A stretch of 64,000 nucleotides of DNA from Chromobacterium subtsugae (GTDB taxonomy: Bacteria > Pseudomonadota > Gammaproteobacteria > Burkholderiales > Chromobacteriaceae): assembly GCF_001676875.1 (NCBI RefSeq), contig NZ_JYKA01000003.1, positions 124,001-188,000 of the forward strand. Direction: 5' to 3'. The notes under the pieces were generated by a model that saw only the letters and a program-made list of their open reading frames with translations, was not told the origin of the DNA and ran no database searches. Of the stretch, positions 39,060 through 47,513 are shown piece by piece; within the stretch, counting starts at the first letter, position 1; each line of letters begins with the position of its first letter. Both the position numbers and the translations under genes were made by a program.

Positions 39060-39950
39060 ATGCTTACCTTCCAGGAAATCATCCTCACGCTCCAGCACTA
39101 CTGGAACCGCCAAGGCTGCGCGCTCTTGCAGCCGTACGATACCGAAGTGGGCGCGGGCACCTCGCATACCGCCACCTTCCTGCGCGCGCTGGGCCCGGAG
39201 CCTTGGAACGCCGCTTACGTGCAGCCCAGCCGCCGCCCCAAGGACGGCCGCTACGGCGAAAACCCGAACCGGCTGTTCCAGCATCACCAGTTCCAGGTGG
39301 TGTTGAAGCCGGCGCCGGCGAATATCCAGGAACTGTACCTGGGCTCGCTGAAGGAGTTGGGCCTGGACCCCACCCAGCAGGACATCCGCTTCGTCGAGGA
39401 CGACTGGGAAAACCCGACGCTGGGCGCCTGGGGCCTGGGCTGGGAAGTGTGGCTGAACGGCATGGAAGTGACGCAGTTCACCTACTTCCAGCAAGTGGGC
39501 GGCCTGGATTGCAAGCCGGTGCTGGGCGAGATCACTTACGGCCTGGAACGCCTGGCGATGTACTTGCAGGGGGTGGAAAACGTCTACGACCTGATCTGGA
39601 CCCATCTGCCGGACGGCCAGCCTGTCACCTACGGCAACGTGTTCTACCAGAACGAAGTGGAGCAGTCCCGCTACGCCTTCGAGCACAGCAATGTCGAACT
39701 GCTGTTCCGCCAGTTCAGCGATTACGAAGCCGAGGCCAAGGCGCTGCTGGAAGCCAGCTTGCCGCTGCCGGCCTATGAAATGATCCTGAAGGCGGGCCAC
39801 ACCTTCAACCTGCTGGATGCCCGCGGCTCCATCTCGGTGACCGAGCGCGCCACCTACATCGGCCGCATCCGCACGCTGTCGCGCGGCGTGGCGCAAGCCT
39901 ATTACGACGCCCGCGAGGCGCTGGGCTTCCCGATGTGCCGCAAGGACTGA
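39060..39950 (+). CDS. glyQ: Glycine--tRNA ligase, alpha subunit
   Basis: Catalytic half of the alpha2-beta2 class II glycyl-tRNA synthetase. The 296-residue protein begins [20 protein letters not shown] and includes [40 protein letters not shown] and [14 protein letters not shown] (class II motifs). The three entries are typical of GlyQ in order and spacing. The beta subunit gene lies 500 bp downstream, separated by one small gene. Confidence 0.98.
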   Translation: MLTFQEIILTLQHYWNRQGCALLQPYDTEVGAGTSHTATFLRALGPEPWNAAYVQPSRRPKDGRYGENPNRLFQHHQFQVVLKPAPANIQELYLGSLKELGLDPTQQDIRFVEDDWENPTLGAWGLGWEVWLNGMEVTQFTYFQQVGGLDCKPVLGEITYGLERLAMYLQGVENVYDLIWTHLPDGQPVTYGNVFYQNEVEQSRYAFEHSNVELLFRQFSDYEAEAKALLEASLPLPAYEMILKAGHTFNLLDARGSISVTERATYIGRIRTLSRGVAQAYYDAREALGFPMCRKD

Positions 39951-40017
39951 CGAGGTTTTGCCGGCATTGCCTATGCTGGTAAGGCCGGCGCGGGCCGGGT
40001 TTGCCGGGGAGTGGATG

Positions 40018-40446
40018 ATGAAAGCCTGTATTGCGATATTGCTGTGCTGCAGCCTGCCGGCCTGGGCCGAGCAGCCTGCCGACTGGGTGGTGTACCAGGA
40101 CGGCAAGTCGCTGCAGCTGGCGATAGACGGCAACTCCCTGTGGCTGGGCAAGGATGGCCTGGTGCATTTCATCCACCAGGAACGCTTTGCCAGGCAACGC
40201 TACGAAAAATCGTACCGGCTGCACTTTTACATCCGCCGCACCACCGGCTACGCCGATTGCAAGCAGTACCAATACGTGTTTGTCGGGTCGGAATATTTCG
40301 ATCAGAACAACAAGCACCTGTTTTCCACGATGTTCCCGGTGCCGCGCTACGCCTGGAAGTGGCAGCCGGTGAACGAGGATTCGGTCGCCCACGCCATGAT
40401 GAAGGTGATTTGCGAGGCGGCCGGCGCCGCTTCCCAAAATAATTGA
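40018..40446 (+). CDS. Small exported protein, unknown, between glyQ and glyS
   Basis: A 142-residue product from ATG 40018, six nt behind GGGGAG. The signal peptide is MKACIAILLCCSLPAWA, with likely cleavage before EQPADW. The mature part is a compact aromatic-rich domain (SLWLGKDGLVHFIHQERFARQ, RLHFYIRRTTGYADCKQY, YAWKWQPVNEDSV) with two or three cysteines. Its pattern, a question about bar-coded tyrosines aside, suggests a small beta-sandwich periplasmic protein; no family is recognised. It ends 4 bp before the glyS start and so is probably in the same transcript, although nothing links it to tRNA charging. Confidence 0.65.
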   Translation: MKACIAILLCCSLPAWAEQPADWVVYQDGKSLQLAIDGNSLWLGKDGLVHFIHQERFARQRYEKSYRLHFYIRRTTGYADCKQYQYVFVGSEYFDQNNKHLFSTMFPVPRYAWKWQPVNEDSVAHAMMKVICEAAGAASQNN

Positions 40447-40450
40447 AACG

Positions 40451-42517
40451 ATGACAATGAACGCAACCCTGCTGATAGAACTCCTGACCGAGGAGCTGCC
40501 GCCCAAGGCCCTGCCGCGCCTGGCCGCCAGCTTCGCCCAGACCATCACCGAAGAGCTGAAAAAGCTGCAGTTCATCGCCGCCGACGCCGAAGCGGTGGCC
40601 TACGCGTCGCCGCGCCGCCTGGCGGTGCAGCTGCCGCAAGTGCTGGCCATGCAGCCCGAGCAGCGCGTCACCCGCCAGGGGCCGGCGGTGGCCGCCGGCA
40701 TGAAGGACGGTCAGCCGACTCCGGCGCTGGCCGGCTTCGCCCGCTCCTGCGGCGTGGAAGTGTCCGAGCTGGCCGTGGTCAGCAACGGCAAGCAGGATGT
40801 CTACGCTTATTCCAGCACCAAGGCCGGCGAGGCGCTGTCCGCGCTGCTGTCCGACGTGGTGGCGCTGGCGTTGAAAAAGCTGCCGGCCCCCAAGCTGATG
40901 CGCTGGGGCAATCTGGACGTGCAGTTCGTGCGCCCGGTGCACGGCCTGGTGATGCTGCACGGCGACGCCGTGGTCGATGGCGAAGTGCTGGGCCTGAAGA
41001 GCGGCCGCGTTACCCGCGGCCATCGTTTCCTGTCGCAGGGCGAGGTCAGCATCGCCGACGCCGATGGCTACGCCCGCGCCATGCATGAAGAAGGCAAGGT
41101 GATCGCCAGCTTCGCCGCCCGCCGCGAATTGATCGGCCACAAGCTGGCCGAGGCCGCCGCCAAACTGGGCGCCACCATCGCCGCGCCGGATGCGCTGTTC
41201 GACGAAGTGACCGGCCTGGTGGAATGGCCGGTGGTGATGGAAGCCGGCTTCGAGGCCGAATTCCTGCAAGTGCCGCAGGAATGCCTGATCCTCACCATGC
41301 AGCAGAACCAGAAATACTTCCCGCTGCTGGACCAGAACGGCAAGCTGATGAACCGCTTCTTGCTGGTGTCCAACATCGCGCCGCAGGATCCGTCCTTCGT
41401 CATCGGCGGCAACGAGCGCGTGCTGCGCGCCCGCCTGTCCGACGCCAAGTTCTTCTTCGAGCAAGACCAGAAGGTCCGCCTGGACAGCCGCCTGCCGCGC
41501 CTGGCCAATGTGGTGTACCACAACAAGATAGGCTCGCAACTGGAGCGCGTGGAGCGCCTGCAGAGCATCGCCGGCGCCATCGCCCATGAACTGGGGGCCG
41601 ACGCCGCGCTGGCCGCCCGCGCCGCTTACCTGGCCAAGGCCGACCTGGTGTCCGACATGGTGGGCGAATTCCCCGAGCTGCAGGGCATCATGGGCATGTA
41701 CTACGCCCGCCATGACGGCGAGCACGCGGAAGTGGCCGCCGCCATCGAAGGCCACTACCACCCGCGCTTCGCCGGCGACACGCTGCCGGAAGGCAAGATC
41801 GCCACCGCGGTGGCGCTGGCCGACAAGCTGGAAACCATCATCGGCATCTGGGGCATAGGCCTGATCCCGACCGGCGACAAGGACCCGTTCGCGCTGCGCC
41901 GCGCCGCGCTGGGCGTGGTGCGGATGGCGCTGGAGGCAGACCTGGACCTGAAGCGCCTGCTGGATATCGTGGCCAACGCCTTCCCGACCGGCAAGCTGTC
42001 CGCCGGCGTGGCCGACGAAGTGTTCGGCTTCATGATGGACCGCCTGAAGAACTTCCTGGCCGCCGACTGCAAGGCCGACGAGATCGACGCTGTGCTGGCG
42101 TTGTCGCCCAGCCGCCTGTCCGAGGTGCGCGCGGTGCTGGCCGCCGTGGCCCAGTTCAAGGCGCTGCCGGAGGCCGCCGCGCTGGCCGCCGCCAACAAGC
42201 GGGTGAAGAACATCCTGAAGAAGGCCGAGGGCGACATCGCCGCGGTGAACCCGGCGCTGTTCGCCGAAGACGCCGAGCGCGCGCTGTTCGACGCGGTGGA
42301 GACCCTGGCGCCGGCGGTGGACGCCAAGTTCGCCGCCCACGACTTCGCCGCCGCGCTGGCGCAGCTGTCCAGCCTGAAGGCGCCGGTCGACGCCTTCTTC
42401 GACGGCGTGATGGTGATGGCGGAGGACGCCGCGGTGCGCGCCAACCGCATCGCGCTGCTGGCGCGCCTGGCCGCGCTGTTCAACCGCGTGGCGGACATCT
42501 CGCTGCTGGCGGAGTAA
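40451..42517 (+). CDS. glyS: Glycine--tRNA ligase, beta subunit
   Basis: tRNA-binding subunit of the alpha2-beta2 glycyl-tRNA synthetase. The 688-residue protein has the family N-terminus LLIELLTEELPPKALPRLA and the blocks ASPRRLAVQLP, RGHRFLSQG, PQECLILTMQQNQKYFPLLD and SNIAPQDPSFVIGGNERVLRARLSDA (in part). An HD-like region and a C-terminal DALR anticodon-binding domain follow. ATG 40451 or ATG 40457 could start it; family alignments do not decide between them. Confidence 0.97.
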   Translation: MTMNATLLIELLTEELPPKALPRLAASFAQTITEELKKLQFIAADAEAVAYASPRRLAVQLPQVLAMQPEQRVTRQGPAVAAGMKDGQPTPALAGFARSCGVEVSELAVVSNGKQDVYAYSSTKAGEALSALLSDVVALALKKLPAPKLMRWGNLDVQFVRPVHGLVMLHGDAVVDGEVLGLKSGRVTRGHRFLSQGEVSIADADGYARAMHEEGKVIASFAARRELIGHKLAEAAAKLGATIAAPDALFDEVTGLVEWPVVMEAGFEAEFLQVPQECLILTMQQNQKYFPLLDQNGKLMNRFLLVSNIAPQDPSFVIGGNERVLRARLSDAKFFFEQDQKVRLDSRLPRLANVVYHNKIGSQLERVERLQSIAGAIAHELGADAALAARAAYLAKADLVSDMVGEFPELQGIMGMYYARHDGEHAEVAAAIEGHYHPRFAGDTLPEGKIATAVALADKLETIIGIWGIGLIPTGDKDPFALRRAALGVVRMALEADLDLKRLLDIVANAFPTGKLSAGVADEVFGFMMDRLKNFLAADCKADEIDAVLALSPSRLSEVRAVLAAVAQFKALPEAAALAAANKRVKNILKKAEGDIAAVNPALFAEDAERALFDAVETLAPAVDAKFAAHDFAAALAQLSSLKAPVDAFFDGVMVMAEDAAVRANRIALLARLAALFNRVADISLLAE

Positions 42518-42523
42518 GGGCAG

Positions 42524-42554
42524 GGCGGAAGCCCGGCCTGGCCGGGCTTCCGCC
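42524..42554 (+). terminator. Terminator / REP-like hairpin 1 after glyS
   Basis: GGCGGAAGCCCGGC-CTG-GCCGGGCTTCCGCC is a perfect 14-bp stem. Only AAACTTT follows, so it may act as an mRNA end or a repeat rather than a classical T-tract terminator. Confidence 0.65.
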
Positions 42555-42581
42555 AAACTTTCAGCTTGCGATAGCCTGAAT

Positions 42582-42609
42582 GGCGGAAGGCCCCGGCGGG
42601 GCTTCCGCC
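42582..42609 (+). repeat. Second hairpin of the same family before gmhB
   Basis: GGCGGAAG-G-CCCC-GGC-GGGG-CTTCCGCC shares the outer GGCGGAAG/CTTCCGCC with the first hairpin, 27 bp away. The two look like a pair of REP-type palindromes. They end 18 bp before the gmhB start. Confidence 0.65.
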
Positions 42610-42627
42610 CTACTCATTGGGGGACGC

Positions 42628-43167
42628 GTGAAACTAGTCATTCTCGACCGCGACGGCGTGATCAACGAAGACCGCGACGATTTCGTGAAGAACAGCGTGG
42701 AATGGGTGCCGATCGAGCACAGCCTGGAAGCCATCGCCAACCTGACCCAGTCGGGCTGGCGCGTGGTGGTGGCCACCAACCAGTCCGGCATCGCCCGCGG
42801 CCTGTTCGACGTGCACGCGCTCAACGCGATGCACGAGAAGATGCACCGGCTGGTGAACCAGGCCGGCGGCCGCATCGACGCGGTGGTGTTCTGTCCGCAC
42901 GGGCCGGACCACGGCTGCGAATGCCGCAAGCCGCTGCCGGGCATGGTGCTGGAGATCGCCGAGCGCTTCAATGTCAAGCTGGAAGGCTTGCCGCTGGTGG
43001 GCGACAGCCTGCGCGACCTGGAGGCCGTCGCAGCGGTGGGCGGCCAGCCCATCCTGGTGAAGACCGGCAAGGGCGCCAAGACGATGGCGTCCGGCAAGCT
43101 GCCGGAAAGCACCCTGGTGTTCAACGACCTGTACGATGCCGCCGAGCATCTGATCAACCATCACTGA
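42628..43167 (+). CDS. gmhB: D-glycero-beta-D-manno-heptose 1,7-bisphosphate 7-phosphatase
   Basis: HAD-family phosphatase in ADP-heptose synthesis for the lipopolysaccharide inner core. The 179 residues show the nucleophile motif LVILDRDGVINED, the second motif VVVATNQSGIARG, the zinc-binding CPHGPDHGCECRKP and the third motif VGDSLRDLEAV. The GTG at 42628 is taken as the start because the ATG 48 bp upstream lies inside the hairpin repeat; GGGGGA precedes the GTG. Confidence 0.93.
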   Translation: MKLVILDRDGVINEDRDDFVKNSVEWVPIEHSLEAIANLTQSGWRVVVATNQSGIARGLFDVHALNAMHEKMHRLVNQAGGRIDAVVFCPHGPDHGCECRKPLPGMVLEIAERFNVKLEGLPLVGDSLRDLEAVAAVGGQPILVKTGKGAKTMASGKLPESTLVFNDLYDAAEHLINHH

Positions 43168-43183
43168 GGTAGACACTGCAAGC

Positions 43184-43960
43184 ATGATCAGTCTATGGAT
43201 ACGCAATCTGCTGTACTGGCTGGTGCTGTGCGTCATCACGCCGCTGTTTTTCTGCCTGCTGCTATTGGCGGCGCCGCTGCCGCGCCGCGGCCGCCATGTG
43301 TTCGGCGTCAGCTGGGCGTTGACCCTGCTGTGGATGCTTGAGCACGTCATCGGCCTGAAGTACACGGTGGTCGGCCGCGAAAACATCCCGGACGAGCCGT
43401 CGGTGATCTGCTCCAAGCACCAGTCCGGCTGGGAGACGCTGGCGCTGCAGAAGATCTTTCCGTGGCAGGTGTACGTGGCCAAACGCGAGCTGGCCTGGAT
43501 TCCGCTCTTCGGCTGGGGGCTGGTGCTGATGAATCCCATCATGATCAACCGCTCCGACCGTTCCCGCTCCAACCAGCGCTTGCTGGAGCAGGGGCTGGAG
43601 CGCAAGCGCCACAAGTTCTGGATCACGGTGTTCCCCGAGGGCACCCGCACCAAGCCGGGCGTGCCGGGCAAATACAAGCTGGGCGCGGCGCGGATGGCCA
43701 AGCAGTTCGACATGCCGCTGGTGCCGGTGGCCCACAATGCCGGCGAATTCTGGCCGCGCAACGCCTTCCTCAAGTATCCGGGCGAAGTCACCGTGGTGAT
43801 CGGCCCGGCGGTGCGTCCGGCCGATGACGCCGGTCCGGAGGCGATGATGGCCGAGGCGGAAGCCTGGATAGAATCGCAGCAGCGCCTGATCGGCGGCGTC
43901 GGCCCCTTCGCCCATCCCGATGAAAAACGCCAGCGTCTGGCACCGCCTGCCTCTGCCTGA
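43184..43960 (+). CDS. 1-acyl-sn-glycerol-3-phosphate acyltransferase (PlsC family)
   Basis: Membrane enzyme that transfers an acyl chain to lysophosphatidate in phospholipid synthesis. The 258-residue protein has an N-terminal membrane segment (LLYWLVLCVITPLFFCLLLLA) and the PlsC motifs. Motif I reads KHQSGWE (His79, Glu84) in place of the usual H-x4-D, a variant I know from other betaproteobacterial members. FPEGTRT lies near residue 150. It sits 16 bp after gmhB and overlaps the next gene by 41 bp, so the three form an operon. A second PlsC may exist elsewhere in the genome; the acyl donor or acceptor could differ. Confidence 0.88.
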   Translation: MISLWIRNLLYWLVLCVITPLFFCLLLLAAPLPRRGRHVFGVSWALTLLWMLEHVIGLKYTVVGRENIPDEPSVICSKHQSGWETLALQKIFPWQVYVAKRELAWIPLFGWGLVLMNPIMINRSDRSRSNQRLLEQGLERKRHKFWITVFPEGTRTKPGVPGKYKLGAARMAKQFDMPLVPVAHNAGEFWPRNAFLKYPGEVTVVIGPAVRPADDAGPEAMMAEAEAWIESQQRLIGGVGPFAHPDEKRQRLAPPASA

Positions 43961-44630
43961 CGGCGAGGTGCCGGTGCTGCTCACCCGCCGCGCGCGCAAG
44001 AGCATAGGCATCAAGGTGCACGGCGGCGTGGTGGAGCTGATCGCCGCGCCCGGCGTCAGCCAGCAGCGGCTGCACCAGGTGCTGGAGCTGCGCCGCGACT
44101 GGATAGTCGGCCACGTGCTGCGCCAGCGCAGCCAGCTGGCTGCCGGCGCCGAGCTCACTCACCTGACTCTGCTGGGCCAGCCGCTGCCGCTGCAACTGGC
44201 CGGCGGCCTGCGCAAAACGGCGCGCCGCAGCGGCGACGCGCTGCTGGTGGGCGGGGTGGCCGCCGGCGACCGCGACGGCCTGAAGGCGGTGGTGGCCAAA
44301 TTCCTGAAACGCGAGGCGGCTACGCTGTTTCCCGGCCGCCTGGCCTTGCTGGCGGCGCGCTGTTCGCGCCAGCCGTCCAGCCTGCAGCTGTCGTCCGCCC
44401 GCACCCGCTGGGGCAGCTGCAGCGCCGATGGGCGGATCCGGCTGAACTGGCGCCTGATGCAGGCGCCGCTGGCGGTGGTGGACTATGTGATCGCCCATGA
44501 GTTGGCCCACTTGCTGCACATGAACCATTCCCCGGCGTTCTGGGCCGAGACCGAGCGTCTGTGCCCCGGCTGGCGCGATGCACGCCGCTGGCTGCGCCAA
44601 TATGGCGGCGCCTTGTTTGCTTTTGATTGA
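43920..44630 (+). CDS. YgjP-like metallopeptidase (DUF45/SprT-related)
   Basis: A 236-residue protein with the zinc-peptidase motif [19 protein letters not shown], i.e. HExxH plus a third His, in the usual YgjP context after [22 protein letters not shown] (in part). The family is annotated as M48-type metal-dependent hydrolases, and the substrate is unknown. Its ATG lies 41 bp inside plsC in another frame, which indicates translational coupling. A gloA gene follows 19 bp later. Confidence 0.85.
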   Translation: MKNASVWHRLPLPDGEVPVLLTRRARKSIGIKVHGGVVELIAAPGVSQQRLHQVLELRRDWIVGHVLRQRSQLAAGAELTHLTLLGQPLPLQLAGGLRKTARRSGDALLVGGVAAGDRDGLKAVVAKFLKREAATLFPGRLALLAARCSRQPSSLQLSSARTRWGSCSADGRIRLNWRLMQAPLAVVDYVIAHELAHLLHMNHSPAFWAETERLCPGWRDARRWLRQYGGALFAFD

Positions 44631-44649
44631 ATCATTTAGGAGATTGATT

Positions 44650-45039
44650 ATGCGAATGCTCCATACCATGCTGCGCGTGGGGAACCTTGAGCGCTCTTTG
44701 TCGTTCTATCAGGAAGTGCTGGGCATGAAACTGCTGCGCCGTTCCGATTTTCCGGAAGGGCGCTTCACGCTGGCCTTCGTCGGCTACGGCGACGAGGCCG
44801 ACCATACCGTGCTGGAACTGACGCACAACTGGGACACCGCATCCTACGAGCTGGGCAATGCCTACGGCCATATCGCCATCGAAGTGGACGACGCCTACGC
44901 CGCCTGTGACATGGCGCGCGCCAAGGGCGGCAAGGTGACGCGCGAAGCCGGCCCGATGAAGCACGGCAGCACCGTGATCGCCTTCATCGAGGACCCGGAC
45001 GGCTACAAGATCGAGTTCATCCAGAAGGGCAGCCGCTAA
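44650..45039 (+). CDS. gloA: Lactoylglutathione lyase (glyoxalase I)
   Basis: Converts the hemithioacetal of methylglyoxal and glutathione into S-lactoylglutathione, detoxifying methylglyoxal. The 129-residue protein has the two beta-alpha-beta halves of glyoxalase [25 protein letters not shown] opens it (in part), and [23 protein letters not shown] and [13 protein letters not shown] carry the metal ligands His, Glu, His and Glu. AGGAGATTGATT precedes the ATG at 44650; an upstream in-frame start lies inside the previous gene. It is probably the last gene of the gmhB-plsC-ygjP-gloA run. Confidence 0.96.
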   Translation: MRMLHTMLRVGNLERSLSFYQEVLGMKLLRRSDFPEGRFTLAFVGYGDEADHTVLELTHNWDTASYELGNAYGHIAIEVDDAYAACDMARAKGGKVTREAGPMKHGSTVIAFIEDPDGYKIEFIQKGSR

Positions 45040-45054
45040 GCCCAGGCGCCGTCC

Positions 45055-45099
45055 GCGGCGCATCCGGCCAGGCGGGCACCCGGAGTCTGCCTGCGCCGC
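45055..45099 (+). ncRNA. Structured 5' leader of nhaD (candidate ion-responsive element)
   Basis: An exact 8-bp stem GCGGCGCA (45055-45062) / TGCGCCGC (45092-45099) encloses TCCGG (45063-45067) pairing with CCGGA (45080-45084). CAGGC in the hairpin loop (45069-45073) can pair with GCCTG (45089-45093). Such a nested stem with a loop-to-flank pairing is pseudoknot-like. It lies 77 bp before the sodium/proton antiporter start. No known riboswitch consensus is recognised, so this is inference from pairing alone. Confidence 0.35.
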
Positions 45100-45175
45100 T
45101 CACTACAACCGGGAACGTTCTGGCAGCATCTCGCTGCATTTTTTGCTCTTGGGCGCATGCCCGCAGGAAGGACTG

Positions 45176-46585
45176 ATGAATCATAAATTACTTGGCATGG
45201 CGGCCTTGTCCATGACGCCCGCGCTCGCGCAGGCCGCCGATATGGACGGGGCCGCGATGGGCTTGGCCTGGGGCGTGCCGTTTGCCGGCATCCTGTTGTC
45301 GATCGCCCTGTTTCCGATGCTGGCGCCCGGCATCTGGCATCATCATTTCGGCAAGATCACCGCCGCCTGGACCGCGCTGTTCCTGGCGCCGTTCGCCGTG
45401 TCCTTCGGCCTGGGGCACGCCGCCACGCTGGTGCTGCACGCGCTGCTAACCGAATACATTCCCTTCATCGTGCTGCTGTTCGCGCTGTACACCGTGTCCG
45501 GCGGCATCCTGGTGTGGGGATCGCTGCACGGCTCGCCGCGGCTGAACACCGCGCTGCTGGCGATAGGCACCTGTCTGGCCTCCATCATGGGCACCACCGG
45601 CGCGGCGATGCTGCTGATCCGCCCCTTGCTCAAGGCCAACGAGGGCCGCAAGCGCAATGTGCACGTGGTGGTGTTCTTCATTTTCCTGGTGGCCAATGTC
45701 GGCGGCGGCCTGACTCCGCTGGGCGACCCGCCGCTGTTCCTCGGCTTTCTCAAGGGCGTGACCTTCGGCTGGACCTTCCAGCACATGCTGGCGCCGGTGG
45801 CGACCCTGGCCGCGCTGTTGCTGGCGATATTCTATTTCCTCGACCGCCATCTGTACGCCAAGGAAGCGCAGGAGGGCACGCTCAAGCCGGTGGACGCCAG
45901 CCACGACAAGCCGCTGAAGCTGTACGGCAAGCGCAATTTCTGGCTGCTGGCCGGCGTGGTGGGCGCGGTGCTGATGTCCGGCCTGTGGCAGCCCGGCATC
46001 GTCTTCGAGCTGCCCGGCGCCCACCTGGAGCTGCAGAATCTGCTGCGCGACGCCGCCTTGCTGCTGCTGGCGCTGGCCTCGCTGTGGATCACGCCCAAGC
46101 AGGTGCGGGCCGGCAACGAGTTCAACTGGCTGCCCATCCTGGAAGTGGGCAAGCTGTTCGCCGGCATCTTCATCACCATCGTGCCGGTGATCGCCATCCT
46201 GCGCGCCGGCGCGCACGGCGACCTGGCCGGCCTGGTGCAGATGGTGTCGGCGCCGGACGGCAAGCCGCTGGACGGCATGTACTTCTGGATGACCGGCATC
46301 CTGTCCAGCTTCCTGGACAACGCGCCGACCTACCTGGTGTTCTTCAACCTGGCCTCCGGCGACGCCGCCACGCTGATGGGGCCGTTGGGCAGCACGCTGC
46401 TGGCCATTTCGATGGGCGCGGTGTTCATGGGCGCCAACACCTATATCGGCAACGCGCCCAACTTCATGGTGAAGGCCATCGCCGAGCACCGCCATGTCAA
46501 GATGCCGGGCTTCTTCGGCTACATGCTGTGGTCGGGCGCCATCCTGATGCCTTGCTTCGTGCTGATGACCTGGCTGTTCTTCTGA
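45176..46585 (+). CDS. nhaD: Na+/H+ antiporter NhaD
   Basis: Inner-membrane antiporter of the ion-transporter superfamily that exports sodium or lithium in exchange for protons and supports pH and salt homeostasis. The 469-residue protein has a likely N-terminal signal/first helix (HKLLGMAALSMTPALAQAAD) and about 11-12 membrane segments. Conserved NhaD blocks are MGTTGAAMLLIRPLLKAN, FLVANVGGGLTPLGDPPLFLGFL (in part), SFLDNAPTYLVFFN and GANTYIGNAPNFMVKAIAE. The ATG at 45176 follows AGGAAGGA. A bidirectional terminator separates it from the lipoprotein operon. Confidence 0.95.
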   Translation: MNHKLLGMAALSMTPALAQAADMDGAAMGLAWGVPFAGILLSIALFPMLAPGIWHHHFGKITAAWTALFLAPFAVSFGLGHAATLVLHALLTEYIPFIVLLFALYTVSGGILVWGSLHGSPRLNTALLAIGTCLASIMGTTGAAMLLIRPLLKANEGRKRNVHVVVFFIFLVANVGGGLTPLGDPPLFLGFLKGVTFGWTFQHMLAPVATLAALLLAIFYFLDRHLYAKEAQEGTLKPVDASHDKPLKLYGKRNFWLLAGVVGAVLMSGLWQPGIVFELPGAHLELQNLLRDAALLLLALASLWITPKQVRAGNEFNWLPILEVGKLFAGIFITIVPVIAILRAGAHGDLAGLVQMVSAPDGKPLDGMYFWMTGILSSFLDNAPTYLVFFNLASGDAATLMGPLGSTLLAISMGAVFMGANTYIGNAPNFMVKAIAEHRHVKMPGFFGYMLWSGAILMPCFVLMTWLFF

Positions 46586-46601
46586 GCGCGGTTCTTGGCG
46601 C

Positions 46602-46634
46602 AAAAAAAGCCCGCGGCGCGCCGCGGGCTTTTTT
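46602..46634 (+). terminator. Bidirectional terminator between nhaD and the lipoprotein operon
   Basis: A-run, GCCCGCGGCG/CGCCGCGGGC stem and T-run form a perfect symmetric hairpin. It serves nhaD on the plus strand and the gene at 46651 on the minus strand. Confidence 0.93.
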
Positions 46635-46650
46635 CATGCCGGCCGCTGGC

Positions 46651-47454
46651 TTATTTGGCCGGCGCGGCTGGGGTGAGCACCATCACTTCTTCCTGCGGCG
46701 CGGCGTACGTCGGCTGGCGGGCGTCGGCGTAGCCGCCGTTGTCGCGCATGGTTCCCAGCGCGCCGAATTGCTCGGTGATCTGTTCGACCACGTTATGGCC
46801 CAGCGACTTGGACACTTCGGACACGATCTTGCCGTTGTTGGGGTTGAGGACGGCGCCTTGCTCGCCGACCAGCTTGACGTCGGAGCCGGCTCCCATCGCG
46901 CTGAACGCCGCCTTCACCGCGTAGGTCTTGGTGTTTACCAGGCTGAAGTCCGCCACCAGCTGCATATTGCGCGACAAGGACACCGTGGAGGTGCCGGCGA
47001 TGGGGTTGGCGTCGTCCTGCACGTCGATGTTGGAGACGGTGCCGAACAGCACGTAATCGGCGCCGCGGAACTCGCCGCGCTTGATGCGGGCGATCACGTC
47101 GAACAGCGTTTCGTTGTTCTTGGAGGGCCGATAGCCCTGGGCTTCCACCAGCTGCACGGTGCGCAGCTTCAGCAGCTCGCCCTTGATGTCGGCGTTGAAG
47201 CGGCGCATTTCGCCGCGGTCGATGCGGACCTTGGTGCCTTCCACTTCCAGATAGCGGTTGCTGCTGGAGGCGGCGGCGTAGTTGCGGTTGGCGTTGAAGC
47301 TGTCGTCGCTGGAGGCGGCGGTCAGGTGGAAGTATTCTTCCACTTTTTCTTCGTAGGCGAGATTGGCGACGGTGATTTTGAGGGCGGCGGCGCCGGCCAG
47401 CGTCGGCAGCACGAGGAGGGCCGCGGCCAGGCTTTTCAATAAGATTTTTGGCAT
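46651..47454 (-). CDS. Exported CsgG/LpoB-related envelope protein
   Basis: A 267-residue precursor with a Sec signal (LLKSLAAALLVLPTLAGAAA). The middle has the GADYVLFGTVSNIDVQ and DFSLVNTKTYAVKAAFSAMG blocks, which recall the CsgG/LpoB nucleotide-free Rossmann-like domain. It ends in a Pro/Ala-rich tail (VMVLTPAAPAK). There is no lipobox, so it is likely periplasmic or outer-membrane associated. It is the last of four genes in one minus-strand operon with LpoB- and YcfL-like proteins and is closed by the shared terminator. The specific role is unknown; a partner for LpoB in outer-membrane or peptidoglycan-related assembly is inference. Confidence 0.7.
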   Translation of the reverse strand: MPKILLKSLAAALLVLPTLAGAAALKITVANLAYEEKVEEYFHLTAASSDDSFNANRNYAAASSSNRYLEVEGTKVRIDRGEMRRFNADIKGELLKLRTVQLVEAQGYRPSKNNETLFDVIARIKRGEFRGADYVLFGTVSNIDVQDDANPIAGTSTVSLSRNMQLVADFSLVNTKTYAVKAAFSAMGAGSDVKLVGEQGAVLNPNNGKIVSEVSKSLGHNVVEQITEQFGALGTMRDNGGYADARQPTYAAPQEEVMVLTPAAPAK

Positions 47455-47513
47455 GGAAATGTCAGTCTGCAGAAGGCCGGGCTTCCGTGGGAGGCCCGGC
47501 CGGAAAACAAGGA

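Noticed and set aside
43184-43960. Loss of activity in the PlsC-type acyltransferase because motif I has Glu instead of Asp
   Set aside because: The H-x4-E form occurs in a known betaproteobacterial subgroup, and the FPEGTRT motif is intact, so a broken enzyme is not supported.
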